Source of the DNA: a virus | DNA length: 43,896 bases | Direction: 5' to 3' (one strand) | Virus record (IMG/VR): IMGVR_UViG_3300033149_001657 | Coordinates: 64,001-107,896 of that record | Part shown: piece by piece, positions 30,498 through 38,804 of the stretch | Layout of the letters: each line of letters begins with the position of its first letter | Position numbering within the stretch: the first letter of the stretch is position 1 | The notes under the pieces: generated by a model | The model's database searches: none | The model's input: only the letters and a program-made list of their open reading frames with translations | What the model was told of the DNA's origin: nothing | Position numbers and translations under genes: made by a program

Positions 30498-30857
30498 TTA
30501 TAGTCTCTCCTTGAGTAATATAGATTTTACATTTGTACCAGCTTTGTCAAGTATATTCTTGTAATGTAAAAGATACTCATTCAGCTTCTCTATTTCATCA
30601 CGTACTTTGTTGTATTCACGTTCTATCTTTTCATAATACTCTATGGCATAATCAGTCAATAGATGAGTAGGAGTATTAGGATAGAACTTGAACTTACAGT
30701 TGCTACAATAGTATTGTTCGATAAATTGACCTGTCTGTCTTAGTCTAGCTGTCATCTGTTCACAGTACGGACACTTAACTACTCTCTTGATAAATAGATC
30801 TCTAGAAAGAGTAATATTGACGTTTACTCCACCTATCATACTATCGTAGCTACTCAT
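30498..30857 (-). CDS. Zinc-ribbon coiled-coil protein (paralog 2)
   Basis: 119 residues with KCPYCEQMTARL...YYCSNCKFKFYP then a helix starting IEYYEKIEREYNKVRDEIEKLNEYLLHYKNILDKA. Aligns along its length with its downstream neighbour. I prefer the ATG at 30857 because it leaves 28 residues before the first Cys, as in the paralog (27). The ATG at 30896 would add 13 residues and overlap the upstream zinc gene further. Neither has a good ribosome binding site. Confidence 0.66.
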   Translation of the reverse strand: MSSYDSMIGGVNVNITLSRDLFIKRVVKCPYCEQMTARLRQTGQFIEQYYCSNCKFKFYPNTPTHLLTDYAIEYYEKIEREYNKVRDEIEKLNEYLLHYKNILDKAGTNVKSILLKERL

Positions 30858-31032
30858 CTTTGGTCCAGTAGCTCCATCCACATTTCTTACATTCATATGT
30901 TATTTCAGTAACTATCTTTTTACTTTTGAAGACTCCATCTGTTATCTTGTAGTATCTAACAACATTCTCCACTACTTCATCTCTACATACTGGACAGTAT
31001 AGTTTCCCATCTATCTCAATTGGTCCAGGCAC
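30850..31032 (-). CDS. 60-residue zinc-ribbon protein, GTG start
   Basis: LYCPVCRDEVVENVVRYY...ITYECKKCGWSYW: two Cys-x2-Cys pairs 34 residues apart with beta strands between, a zinc ribbon and little else. GTG start, GGGAGGTGA five bases upstream; that site is formed by the last codons and stop of the polymerase gene, so translation is likely coupled to polymerase. May be a polymerase accessory, by position only. Confidence 0.7.
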   Translation of the reverse strand: MPGPIEIDGKLYCPVCRDEVVENVVRYYKITDGVFKSKKIVTEITYECKKCGWSYWTKDE

Positions 31033-31037
31033 TCAGT

Positions 31038-33590
31038 TCACCTCCCAAAGAATGAGGATATAGAAGTCTGACCTCTAGCACTTCTCATTACCTCGTTCCA
31101 TGATAAGCCTATAAGAGCTAATAAGTCTTCTGTCTTCTTCTTAATAGTACGTTCAAGGAGTCTATCTCTGTCTATAATAATACCAGAAGCTTTCTCTAGA
31201 TCAGAAGCTTCTCTAAATCCAGCTACGTCAGAATAAACAGTCTTTGTTATATGATAAATTATCTTGTTCTTGTCAGTCTTTGGATCTTTCTTGTTGATCT
31301 CTAGTGGTTCCTTTAGCTTTACTATTACGGTTATTGGCTTGTAACGATATTCCTTTATTGGTACGTAGAAGAACCTCTCTCCTTCCTGAATATCTAAATC
31401 AAGTATTTGGTTAGCAAACTCCATTGCTTTGAGCTGTATAACCATACTTGTGTATTCTGTTCTAGGTTTGGTCAAAGTTACAGCTATACCTATTTTCTCT
31501 AGAGGATACTTGTCGAGTTTCCTAATCTGTTTCTCTATGAAGTTCTTTATTTTCTGTTTATCAGCTCCATTTAACATCAGATCAATTAGTCCCTCTTGAG
31601 TCTCTATGGTTAGTTCAGACTGATCTTTCCTTACTATCTCAAGTCCCTTGAAGACCTTTCTACCATCTAGAGTCTTACCAGCATATCGTTTCTTAGCTAG
31701 CACAATAAGTCTTTTGTAGATCTCGTCTATCTCTAGAATTATTAAGCTTGGATCCACTCCATAGTGTCTGCTGATATAGTCATGTAGTCTTGACTGAATC
31801 TTGTCTCTTATCTGTTCAGCTTCGTTTTCAGAACCAGTCCTCATCTTGACAAATAATGAGTCAGTGTCGCCCATTATAGCCTCATATCCTATTTCTTTGC
31901 ATATCTCAATTGACTTTTTTAGTACATTTCTAGCAGCTATAGTTATACTTTCAGCTATAGCTATTGAGTAGAATCTAGACGCTGGTAGGTGACGTTCTGG
32001 ATCACCAGGAAACCCAAAGAACCCATATATTCCATTTACTATAGATTTGTACGCAAGTCTTCTACGTTTGAGAGCATTCAAAAGATCCCAGTCCCTTTTC
32101 TCTCTAGCTAACTTCTGTTGTCTCTTGTTTTCATCCAGTATAGGAGCCATCTCCTCTAGTAGTTGTACTGTCCAGCTCTTGGTACTTGATACATATCTGG
32201 CTCCTTCCAGTGAGATGTCACCAGAAGCATCATAAGTATCCCATCCAATATTGAATGTTCTGATTATGGATGGATACAGAGACTTAAAATCTACACATAC
32301 AACCCAGTCATGTATTCCAGGTATAGCTTTTAGAACTATGGCTCCTGAATATCTTCTTCTGACTTTCTCTACTGGTCTGGTTCTTAGAATCATCTTACCA
32401 TGTAGTAGTCTAAGATATGAAATGTCAGCTACTCTAGCTGCATACATGGCATCGTTGAATGAACATCCGACTTTGCGTCTAATAGGATCTAGATATTCAT
32501 CGATGAGCTTGAGCTTTCTGTCTATCTGCTTGATTAGATGAACATCTCTAAGGTTGTAATATAGAACATTTCTATAGTCACGTTTCCACGTTTCTCCTAT
32601 ACTACCATGTTTCAGAGGAATCTTTCCATGTCCAAGTACAACTTTGGAGATAAAGTCCAGAGTCTGGAATCTCTGTCCTCCTTCCACTTTTTCATATACC
32701 TCCTGTAGATCTATGTACTCAATACCACCTATGCTTAGATAGTCGGATCTCTTGGATTTCTTATCAGGATCTCTTTCTGAACTGACATACACTTTGAATA
32801 TATCGGAGAGTCCTCTGTATGGTATTTTGAGGTCTCTCATTCTACGTAAAAGAACCATCATATCGAACTTTGTAAATGAAACAAAAATATCTGGTCTTAT
32901 CTTTCTAATATAGTCGATGAAAGCATTCAGTACAGATACTTCGTCTCTGAAATATCTAATGTATTCATGATCTATTCCCTTGGTCTCTCTCCAGTATAGC
33001 TGGAGATACTGTTTTGAGAATGAATCCCACATCCCTATGATGGAGATTTGTTTGGAGCTTTCTGACACAGTCTCAACATCTAGAAACAATACTCGCTTAG
33101 ACGAGTATGGACACTCAGCTCCTTTACAATATGTGTCATCCCATGGAATGTATCTGTCAAGTTTATGCAGACTGAAGTAAAGATCATTCACTTCGATCCC
33201 GTTGCGAATATCCTTATCTATCAAGTATCGATATACAAATAATACATCTGCTTCGTAAGTATCAAAACCCCTAGGTCTGTACTTGCTCTTCTTATTATGC
33301 AACCATTTCTTAAGTTTAGCTACATCACTTGGAATTTTAGTTACTATCTTAGCAGCTAAGTCTCCACCACCCATCATAGGCATTCTAACAGTTTCTATTC
33401 TTTTAATCATAGATTTGTAGTCTTCAGGAAATTGAATATATGATAGATCCTGTCTTTGAATATAGAAGTATGGCTCAAAGTTTGGATCTCTGAAAATAAA
33501 TCTATTTCCATCTTTGTCTCTAGTAAACAGATATACAACTGGAGTTCCTTTCTCTATTCTATATGTAGCTGTTACAAGAGACAATAACAA
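31038..33590 (-). CDS. polB: Family B DNA polymerase with PIP box
   Basis: Replicative polymerase with proofreading. Numbered from TTG 33590 (850 residues): exonuclease motifs LDVET (Asp171, Glu173), SFTKFD (about 238-243) and YYNLRD (344-349); polymerase motifs DFKSLYPSII (434-443), K-x3-NGIYG (515-523) and GDTDS (574-578); KKRYAG in the thumb side. The C terminus ends QTSISSFF, a canonical PCNA-interacting peptide (841-848). No PCNA gene is seen, so it should use the host clamp. Start: GGTGA lies seven bases before TTG 33590 and one base before TTG 33596. A T9 tract lies just upstream. ExoII has Ser-Phe-Thr-Lys where NGYNFD-like residues are usual. Confidence 0.97.
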   Translation of the reverse strand: MLLSLVTATYRIEKGTPVVYLFTRDKDGNRFIFRDPNFEPYFYIQRQDLSYIQFPEDYKSMIKRIETVRMPMMGGGDLAAKIVTKIPSDVAKLKKWLHNKKSKYRPRGFDTYEADVLFVYRYLIDKDIRNGIEVNDLYFSLHKLDRYIPWDDTYCKGAECPYSSKRVLFLDVETVSESSKQISIIGMWDSFSKQYLQLYWRETKGIDHEYIRYFRDEVSVLNAFIDYIRKIRPDIFVSFTKFDMMVLLRRMRDLKIPYRGLSDIFKVYVSSERDPDKKSKRSDYLSIGGIEYIDLQEVYEKVEGGQRFQTLDFISKVVLGHGKIPLKHGSIGETWKRDYRNVLYYNLRDVHLIKQIDRKLKLIDEYLDPIRRKVGCSFNDAMYAARVADISYLRLLHGKMILRTRPVEKVRRRYSGAIVLKAIPGIHDWVVCVDFKSLYPSIIRTFNIGWDTYDASGDISLEGARYVSSTKSWTVQLLEEMAPILDENKRQQKLAREKRDWDLLNALKRRRLAYKSIVNGIYGFFGFPGDPERHLPASRFYSIAIAESITIAARNVLKKSIEICKEIGYEAIMGDTDSLFVKMRTGSENEAEQIRDKIQSRLHDYISRHYGVDPSLIILEIDEIYKRLIVLAKKRYAGKTLDGRKVFKGLEIVRKDQSELTIETQEGLIDLMLNGADKQKIKNFIEKQIRKLDKYPLEKIGIAVTLTKPRTEYTSMVIQLKAMEFANQILDLDIQEGERFFYVPIKEYRYKPITVIVKLKEPLEINKKDPKTDKNKIIYHITKTVYSDVAGFREASDLEKASGIIIDRDRLLERTIKKKTEDLLALIGLSWNEVMRSARGQTSISSFFGR

Positions 33591-33604
33591 GTTCAATTCA
33601 CCAT

Positions 33605-33613
33605 AAAAAAAAA
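33605..33613 (-). terminator. Oligo-T tract between ParB-like gene and polB
   Basis: Nine T on the minus strand, 16 bases after the stop of the ParB-like gene. Oligo-T tracts end archaeal transcripts, so this may separate the ParB-like transcript from that of the polymerase. Confidence 0.5.
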
Positions 33614-33628
33614 GAGGAAATTTTTAGT

Positions 33629-34537
33629 TTAGAACATTAGTCCTAGCTCTTTAGCTCTTTTGTTTACATATTCCCATAGTATTTGAGCTACTATATCGTC
33701 CAATGTATCATTAGGAAAATCGAACTTAGCTATAGTTATTAACTTAGTTACTAGATCTGATGGAAGTCTCACTGGTCTCATTAGATATTTACGTTCATTC
33801 TTTGGCTTTCTTAGCTCTTCACTCATCTGCTTATATTTCTCTAGCTTAATCTCTGGGTTGACATCCAGATGACCCATCTTTGCATCTTGTACTAGTTCTT
33901 CTACAAGTCTCAATGGAGCTTCATTAGCTATCTCAAGTGTCTTGACAGCTACTTCTGGATTCTCCTTGAATACATCAAGTGTTTGAAGACTATTCCTGAG
34001 CAACTGTTTCTTCTTGATTGGAAGCTTCTTATATTCCTCTTCCTTCTCAGCTTGCTTCAATACATCTGGTACTTTATGAAGTCCCAACCATTCTCTTATA
34101 GTACTTGGAGATCTACCAGTAATAAGTGCTATCTGTTCCACAGACAGATTTTTGTCTCTAAGTGTCTTTGCAAATTGATATCTGTCCTCCATAGTCATAT
34201 CGTACTTTAGTTCATTCTCAAGGAATGAACGTACTATCTTTTCATTCTCTGACATGCGTTTCTTTAGACACCATATTTTTGGAATATCAGCTAATAATGC
34301 AGCTCTATATCGTCTTCCACCAGATACAACATACAGTTCCTCATCAACTATTATTGGTTCAGTGTTTATTCCAGTCTCTCTCAAAGATACTACTAGAGAA
34401 TCCAGGTCTACCTCTGGCTCATCCTTACGAGCATTGTAAGGAGATACTCCTTTTAGCTCTTTAGGATCAATATAGAGTATCTCCCATTCTTCATCTAGAA
34501 AATCTAGAAGCTTCTCAGGTGTAGTGTTCTCTGACAT
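33629..34537 (-). CDS. ParB-like DNA-binding protein
   Basis: 302 residues. Residues about 17-95 form the ParB/Srx-type N-terminal domain, with VSPYNARKDEPEVDLDSLVVSLRETGINTEPIIVD and the GGRRYRAA box that binds CTP or related nucleotides in ParB. A helix-turn-helix follows (LSVEQIALITGRSPSTIREWL, about 131-151), then helices, a basic linker, and a ribbon-like C terminus (RPVRLPSDLVTKLI). No ParA is seen. ParB proteins bind short palindromes (parS); the 13-bp palindrome scattered through this window is an obvious candidate. GAGGTGA lies five bases before the ATG. Confidence 0.85.
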   Translation of the reverse strand: MSENTTPEKLLDFLDEEWEILYIDPKELKGVSPYNARKDEPEVDLDSLVVSLRETGINTEPIIVDEELYVVSGGRRYRAALLADIPKIWCLKKRMSENEKIVRSFLENELKYDMTMEDRYQFAKTLRDKNLSVEQIALITGRSPSTIREWLGLHKVPDVLKQAEKEEEYKKLPIKKKQLLRNSLQTLDVFKENPEVAVKTLEIANEAPLRLVEELVQDAKMGHLDVNPEIKLEKYKQMSEELRKPKNERKYLMRPVRLPSDLVTKLITIAKFDFPNDTLDDIVAQILWEYVNKRAKELGLMF

Positions 34538-34547
34538 TTAATTCACC

Positions 34548-35570
34548 TCATAAATTGACAAACTCTGACTCTAGTGGAACATTGATGTATCCTCTCATGT
34601 TCATCACTATCTCTTCTTCGCCAGAGCCATATCTCTTGAGCTTTGATAGAGTTCCAAAGGCTAATATCCTGTTGTTCTCTGAGAAATTGATGGTCAGATA
34701 TTTTGGCACAAAGCAAGTAAGTTCATTCTGAGTATCAAAGTCTGTAAGTCTAACAACATTTTGCTTGTTCTCTCCTGTGAATATGATGTTCACTACATCG
34801 CCCTCAATGAACACTGGATCTCTCCTCCAGTATCTTCTCTCCTCTGAATCCTCTGGTGGTACAAACTTTATCTCATATATGCTCTCTAGTTCGTTGATAC
34901 TGTAGATGTCAAATGTTTTCCTAACCAGTCTCTCCTGCTCAAGAGGATCTATCTGTTTGAGGGTTGGTCTGAACCTAGTAACTGTACAAGCATTTAGATG
35001 ATAGTATGGCAGCTGTTTATCAGTCTTTTTTGGTAGAGCCCTGAAATTGTAGAGAACGTGAAGATTCTTTGGTCTTGTCTCTGTGATCAGGTCTCCCCAC
35101 ACTTCGAGTTGACCAAACTTTAGACGTTCCTCTTCCAACTCTCTTCCAGTGGAACCAATAAAGTAGTATGTTCTATGATCTATTCCCTCTATCGGTTTCA
35201 GATAGTTGTCAGATCCCTCTCTATAGTCAAGCCATACCTCTGGCTGTGGATGATATTTTGACTGTAGTTCTGGTGACATTCTTTTTATCTTAGAAATCAT
35301 ACGATCAGCTGTGTTTTCAATTGGGGAACATCCAAAGAAGAACCCTGTGTGCATAATAGCTCTGGAGTTAGCTCCACCCTCTTCTCTCTGAAGCTGTAGC
35401 TTAAGCAATCTTAGACACAACACTAGTCGTTTTTCTTGTTTCATTCTTGGATGTTCTTCTCGTATTCTAGGTAGATACTCAAGCATTTCATTCCTCAATA
35501 CTTCTATTGGTATTCCATACATCTCAGAGAACTGATTCAATCTTTCTTGTATTTTAGATGGTATCTCCAT
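34548..35570 (-). CDS. OB-fold, RPA-like ssDNA-binding candidate
   Basis: 340 residues. The last 100 (VFIEGDVVNIIFTGENKQNVVRLTDFDTQNELTCFVPKYL...ILAFGTLSKLKRY) have the strand pattern of an OB fold with a closing helix-free barrel, as in replication protein A. The N-terminal 60 residues are helical and the middle is mixed (GFFFGCSPIENTADRMISKI). Position between the XPF-like nuclease and ParB-like genes, in the replication cluster, supports single-strand DNA binding. I do not recognise the whole-length family. GGAGGGAT precedes the ATG. Confidence 0.55.
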   Translation of the reverse strand: MEIPSKIQERLNQFSEMYGIPIEVLRNEMLEYLPRIREEHPRMKQEKRLVLCLRLLKLQLQREEGGANSRAIMHTGFFFGCSPIENTADRMISKIKRMSPELQSKYHPQPEVWLDYREGSDNYLKPIEGIDHRTYYFIGSTGRELEEERLKFGQLEVWGDLITETRPKNLHVLYNFRALPKKTDKQLPYYHLNACTVTRFRPTLKQIDPLEQERLVRKTFDIYSINELESIYEIKFVPPEDSEERRYWRRDPVFIEGDVVNIIFTGENKQNVVRLTDFDTQNELTCFVPKYLTINFSENNRILAFGTLSKLKRYGSGEEEIVMNMRGYINVPLESEFVNL

Positions 35571-35591
35571 ATTTATCCCTCCTTGTTTGTG

Positions 35592-35603
35592 TTTTAAATA
35601 AGT
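35592..35603 (-). promoter_or_regulatory. TATA-like box for OB-fold gene
   Basis: TTATTTAAAAC on the minus strand about 25-30 bases before the ATG at 35570, within the 84-base gap after the small zinc-protein gene. A seven-T run and a short GTCC/GGAC inverted repeat lie nearby. Prediction only. Confidence 0.35.
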
Positions 35604-35654
35604 CCGTTAAGGACCATGATCCAATTCAAACTTATAGATAAGATTTTTTTATGA

Positions 35655-35810
35655 CTAAAGACTTGCAGCTAGAGCACACTCCTTTGAACAATAAACATGT
35701 CCAATTGAAATCTTACCATCTTTCCAAACAGTCTGTATAATTGGATTATTAATTTTCCTACCACAGTATTGACATCTATATTCTCTTTCTTTAGTTATAG
35801 TACTACTCAT
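35655..35810 (-). CDS. 51-residue MYM/treble-clef zinc protein
   Basis: Hidden small gene whose ATG overlaps the stop of the XPF-like nuclease (ATGA). The product reads YRCQYCGRKINNP, a beta hairpin, then VYCSKECALAAS: C-x2-C followed by C-x3-C, the pattern of TRASH/MYM-type treble-clef fingers found beside archaeal DNA-metabolism genes. Its place between the nuclease and OB-fold genes suggests a repair or replication link. Function unknown. Confidence 0.7.
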   Translation of the reverse strand: MSSTITKEREYRCQYCGRKINNPIIQTVWKDGKISIGHVYCSKECALAASL

Positions 35811-36457
35811 TCTCTAAGTACCTCAAATATTCTTTTTCCTTTCTTACCAAGTCTTCTATTGTTTATAACTATAGATGAGAGCTCATCCTCATCCATGTCA
35901 CATAGCTCAGCTATTGTGTATGTACGTCCAAGATAGTTAGCTGTTTTCTTACCAAGACCAGGAACACATCCAAGCATCTCTATTCTTATCTCCTCATTGG
36001 TAACACCACGTTTCGGTCTCAAAGGTTTAAGGCTTGGCTCTGTTTTTAAGCTTTTCTTATAATATTCCAACAGATCCTTTATGAAATCATCATCTGAAGC
36101 TACATGGATAACTGGTATTCTAAAGGAATAGTAACTAATGATTCTATGTAGTCGTAGTTCTCTTTCAATATCAACTGGTACAAGCTTATTTCCTACTCTT
36201 TTCTGAGGTGGTCTTTTAGGATAGACTCCAGTAATATAAACTATTGGTCTCTTAAGATCCTTCATTCTATACAATTGAGAATAGTATCGTTGTTCAACTA
36301 TACTGTTGAAGAAGTCATCAATTGTCTTTCTTTCTATTACAAGCTCATCTCCTAGTACATAATCTCCTATAGGTAGTCTAATTTTCTTAACTTCCACTCC
36401 ATAGTTACGTATTTTTTCCATCATTATGCTAGGTTCTCTATCGTCAACATATATCAT
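35807..36457 (-). CDS. XPF/ERCC4-type structure-specific nuclease
   Basis: Cuts branched or flap DNA. Residues 1-130 are the ERCC4 nuclease: DDRE (5-8), GDYVLGD (31-37) and the catalytic V-ERKTIDDFF (41-50). Residues about 150-216 are a helix-hairpin-helix pair (EMLGCVPGLGKKTANYLG, LGKKGKRIFEVL) that binds DNA. At 216 residues it resembles crenarchaeal XPF or the C-terminal half of Hef without helicase. No PIP box is visible at its end. Sits with RadA and PolB in the replication/recombination cluster. Confidence 0.93.
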   Translation of the reverse strand: MIYVDDREPSIMMEKIRNYGVEVKKIRLPIGDYVLGDELVIERKTIDDFFNSIVEQRYYSQLYRMKDLKRPIVYITGVYPKRPPQKRVGNKLVPVDIERELRLHRIISYYSFRIPVIHVASDDDFIKDLLEYYKKSLKTEPSLKPLRPKRGVTNEEIRIEMLGCVPGLGKKTANYLGRTYTIAELCDMDEDELSSIVINNRRLGKKGKRIFEVLRE

Positions 36458-36458
36458 T

Positions 36459-36674
36459 TTATAACACCTTAGCTAACTCTAATCCATCTATCCATTCTAT
36501 AAAACATTTTCTACAGTATACACTTCCTTTGGGTCTATTACTTGGTATGGTAGGAAGAAAGAATATGAGATGTTGTTCTGAAATGAACTCATTACACTTG
36601 TCACACCTAGTTGGTCTTGTGCAATCTCTTATGAAGACAGGAATCCATGATGATCTCCTCTTCTTAGAGCTCAT
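36459..36674 (-). CDS. Zinc-finger small protein
   Basis: 71 residues: basic lead (KKRRSSW), then TRCDKCNEFISEQHLIFFLP and VYCRKCFIEWIDG, two C-x2-C pairs about 30 residues apart. Overlaps the upstream zinc-ribbon gene by 11 bases. The VYCRKC ending resembles a treble clef. Unknown function; lies between XPF-like nuclease and RadA. Confidence 0.65.
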   Translation of the reverse strand: MSSKKRRSSWIPVFIRDCTRPTRCDKCNEFISEQHLIFFLPTIPSNRPKGSVYCRKCFIEWIDGLELAKVL

Positions 36675-37041
36675 TAGCTAGTCCCCATTCATCAATATTA
36701 ATTGTTACGGTGTATCCACAGTTCTTACACTCTAGAACAAGCTGAACAAAGTCTCTTAGTAATGACTCAAGCATAATATGTTTAGCAGCTGTAGAGCTTG
36801 AAGGATTAGAGGCATTAATTGTTATAGTACCTGTCGGGTAGATTGAAAACCAATCAGTCCATACAGTTCCATTGACAATTGTACCTTCATAGGTGTTTTC
36901 CTGAGATTCTCTTCTAAGTATTTCTCTAGCATAATCTCTAAATGAGAAAGTACTCTTTTCTTTTTTATATCTTTTAACCCAGGTAATTCTAAAGTCAGTA
37001 TGTTTGCAATTTGGACATAAAGGAATTCTTATCATTCTCAA
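36664..37041 (-). CDS. Zinc-ribbon protein with beta insert
   Basis: 125 residues. A first knuckle LCPNCKHTDFRITW and a second LECKNCGYTVTINI are separated by about 85 residues of mixed structure (YTGTI-like strands and a helix LLRDFVQLVL). It has the same overall plan as the gene upstream, with a long loop between the two knuckles. TTG at 37041 overlaps the upstream stop; the ATG at 37035 is an alternative. Function unknown. Confidence 0.62.
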   Translation of the reverse strand: MRMIRIPLCPNCKHTDFRITWVKRYKKEKSTFSFRDYAREILRRESQENTYEGTIVNGTVWTDWFSIYPTGTITINASNPSSSTAAKHIMLESLLRDFVQLVLECKNCGYTVTINIDEWGLANEL

Positions 37042-37271
37042 AGATCACTTCTAGTATAGACTTCTGTATATCCACATCCCTTACAATATATCACTATTTG
37101 AAGTATTTCATTGCTAGTAGCGGGGTATGGATAGAGCTGCATTTCGAGAGAGATTCTTTTTGATATTTCTTCCTTGCTATAATCAAGAGGATCTACTAGA
37201 TCTACTTCTCGTTTAGTTACTATCCTTGAAGAGATAGCTACAGATCCACAGTTAGGACATCTAGTATTCAT
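37038..37271 (-). CDS. Zinc-ribbon protein
   Basis: 77 residues: RCPNCGSVAISSRIVTKREVDLVD, a helical loop, then IVIYCKGCGYTEVYTR. Split zinc ribbon with a roughly 55-residue loop, similar in plan to the next gene (36664-37041), so the two may be distant paralogs. Starts directly after the radA stop and is probably co-transcribed with it. Confidence 0.68.
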   Translation of the reverse strand: MNTRCPNCGSVAISSRIVTKREVDLVDPLDYSKEEISKRISLEMQLYPYPATSNEILQIVIYCKGCGYTEVYTRSDL

Positions 37272-38261
37272 CTACACTCCACGTCTCTTAGTAAAGTCTC
37301 TAATACCAGTCTCATCTATTATAAATGTACACTCATCTCTAGGTACTGGACCATCAGCTATAACAGCTCTCCACGTCTTGTCATTCGCTGATACTTGTTC
37401 TAGAGACACTAGATAATTCACTCCATGCTTCACCACATGTGGAGCTACTGGTGCATCTCTTATTCCATATCTTTTGATACTAGCTAACTGTTGACCAGAG
37501 TCTGGGATTCCCATAACTTGTAGTGTCATAACAATAGCTATGTTGTGTTGTGAAGCTAGTTGTTGAAGATATCCAATGTGTCTTCCAGACTCAGCTGATC
37601 TCTTTGGTAAGGTCTCTCTTCCAGCATATGCAGCTCTGAACGGAGCATTGAAGCTATCTATAACTATCAGTCCAATATCCTCTTTCTTCTCCGTTATAAG
37701 TTTCTCCACCATTTCATAGGCTTTGAACAGATGTACTGGTGTCTTAATAAACTTAGCTGGTATCACATAAATATCATTCTTTAAGTCAAAGTTTACTCCA
37801 TTAGCATTAGCTATTTGCTTTATACGATCAAGGACACATGTCTGTGGTTCTGTTTCTATCCAAACTGATTTTCTGTTATGTTGTTTCTTCATATTGACTA
37901 CCAATTGTTTAGCTAGCTGTGTCTTACCAGTAGCGAACTGACCAGCAAATCCAGTCAATGCATCAGTAGGCACTCCACCACCAAGTATCTTGTCGAATAA
38001 GGAGCTGTTGGTAGATATCCTCTGAATCTTACTCTTCCTCTCCTCGTTCAGATCTTCACCAGTATAAATATGTACTGCATTGACTGTTGCATCTTTAGCA
38101 GCTGTAATAATTTTCTTAGCCTTAGCTAGTGAACATTTGAGTATAACTTTGATCTCTTCTGGATCTCTCACTGACAAATCCTCAGCTGATGTTATTCCAG
38201 TTTGTTTCAGACTTTCAGCTATGCTTGGTCCAACACCTTTAATTTCTTCCAACTCTGTCAT
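37272..38261 (-). CDS. radA: RadA recombinase
   Basis: Archaeal RecA/Rad51-family strand-exchange protein, 329 residues. N-terminal helix-hairpin-helix domain (ELEEIKGVGPSIAESLKQTGI, 1-60), Walker A GQFATGKT (107-114), Walker B LIVIDS (about 198-203), and the DNA-binding loop region YAGRETLPKRSAESGRHIGYLQQL. QVMGIPDSGQQ and APVAPHVVKHGVNYLVSLE follow as in host RadA. The Walker A Gln-Phe-Ala-Thr differs from the common Glu-Phe-Gly-Ser. ATGA overlap with the SWIM gene; GGAGGT eight bases before the ATG. Serves recombination-dependent replication or repair. Confidence 0.97.
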   Translation of the reverse strand: MTELEEIKGVGPSIAESLKQTGITSAEDLSVRDPEEIKVILKCSLAKAKKIITAAKDATVNAVHIYTGEDLNEERKSKIQRISTNSSLFDKILGGGVPTDALTGFAGQFATGKTQLAKQLVVNMKKQHNRKSVWIETEPQTCVLDRIKQIANANGVNFDLKNDIYVIPAKFIKTPVHLFKAYEMVEKLITEKKEDIGLIVIDSFNAPFRAAYAGRETLPKRSAESGRHIGYLQQLASQHNIAIVMTLQVMGIPDSGQQLASIKRYGIRDAPVAPHVVKHGVNYLVSLEQVSANDKTWRAVIADGPVPRDECTFIIDETGIRDFTKRRGV

Positions 38262-38473
38262 TCTTTCTTACCTCCTTTAAATACATACAAATTCATCATC
38301 ATGAGATGTTTGCAGTGTCCTCTATATCTTGAATATGCAGGACATGAACATACAAGCTTATCGTTACACAACCATACATAATACAGTCTTCCTTTTGGAG
38401 ATATAATTTTCCATACTCTGTATGATTCCTGAATTATCTTGTAACCAGACTTAGTAACTATCTCAGCTTCCAA
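38258..38473 (-). CDS. SWIM zinc-finger protein
   Basis: 71 residues with the SWIM signature VCSCPAYSRYRGHCKHL (Cys42, Cys44, Cys54, His56). In eukaryotes SWIM proteins (Shu2, SWS1) bind Rad51 paralogs and promote recombination, and archaeal SWIM proteins are known. Here the stop overlaps the radA start by four bases, so the pair is translated together. TTG start with AGGT seven bases upstream; overlaps the RNase HI gene by 11 bases. Likely a RadA mediator; the partnership is inferred from coupling. Confidence 0.8.
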   Translation of the reverse strand: MEAEIVTKSGYKIIQESYRVWKIISPKGRLYYVWLCNDKLVCSCPAYSRYRGHCKHLMMMNLYVFKGGKKE

Positions 38474-38804
38474 GAATCTTACCTGCCTTATTTAGTTTTC
38501 TAGGAATCCATTCAAATCTTATATTGAGATTCTTTTCACTTATCATACTCCATATTCTAAGAGCTGACTCTCTCAAGTGTTCTTTGTTTATTCCATATTC
38601 GTGTTTGAGCTGATTGATTACAACTTGTGAGTCAGAATAGATAACAGCAGAAGCATTGTTCTCAAGCATTGATATAGCTTTTTCAATAGCTAGATACTCT
38701 GTATGAACACTGGACTTAGCTTTTACCTTTTCATAAAATACTTTGTCTCCTACTATTCCAGAGATACTGTATTTGTCACTTCCATCCACATACACTTCTA
38801 TCAT
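38463..38804 (-). CDS. RNase HI-like ribonuclease
   Basis: Degrades RNA in RNA-DNA hybrids, such as primers. 113 residues: VYVDGS (Asp7), HTEYLAIEKAI (Glu36), IYSDSQVVINQL (Asp58) and FEWIPRKLNKAGKILGS. The usual fourth acid in N-x-x-AD is Gly here, and the protein ends soon after, so it is a short form. Start: ATG 38804 overlaps the preceding stop (ATGA) with AGGTGG upstream; the GTG at 38813 is less likely. Confidence 0.85.
   Translation of the reverse strand: MIEVYVDGSDKYSISGIVGDKVFYEKVKAKSSVHTEYLAIEKAISMLENNASAVIYSDSQVVINQLKHEYGINKEHLRESALRIWSMISEKNLNIRFEWIPRKLNKAGKILGS

Noticed and set aside
32047-32541. Plus-strand open frames opposite the polymerase gene
   Set aside because: They mirror the highly conserved polymerase core and lack start signals.
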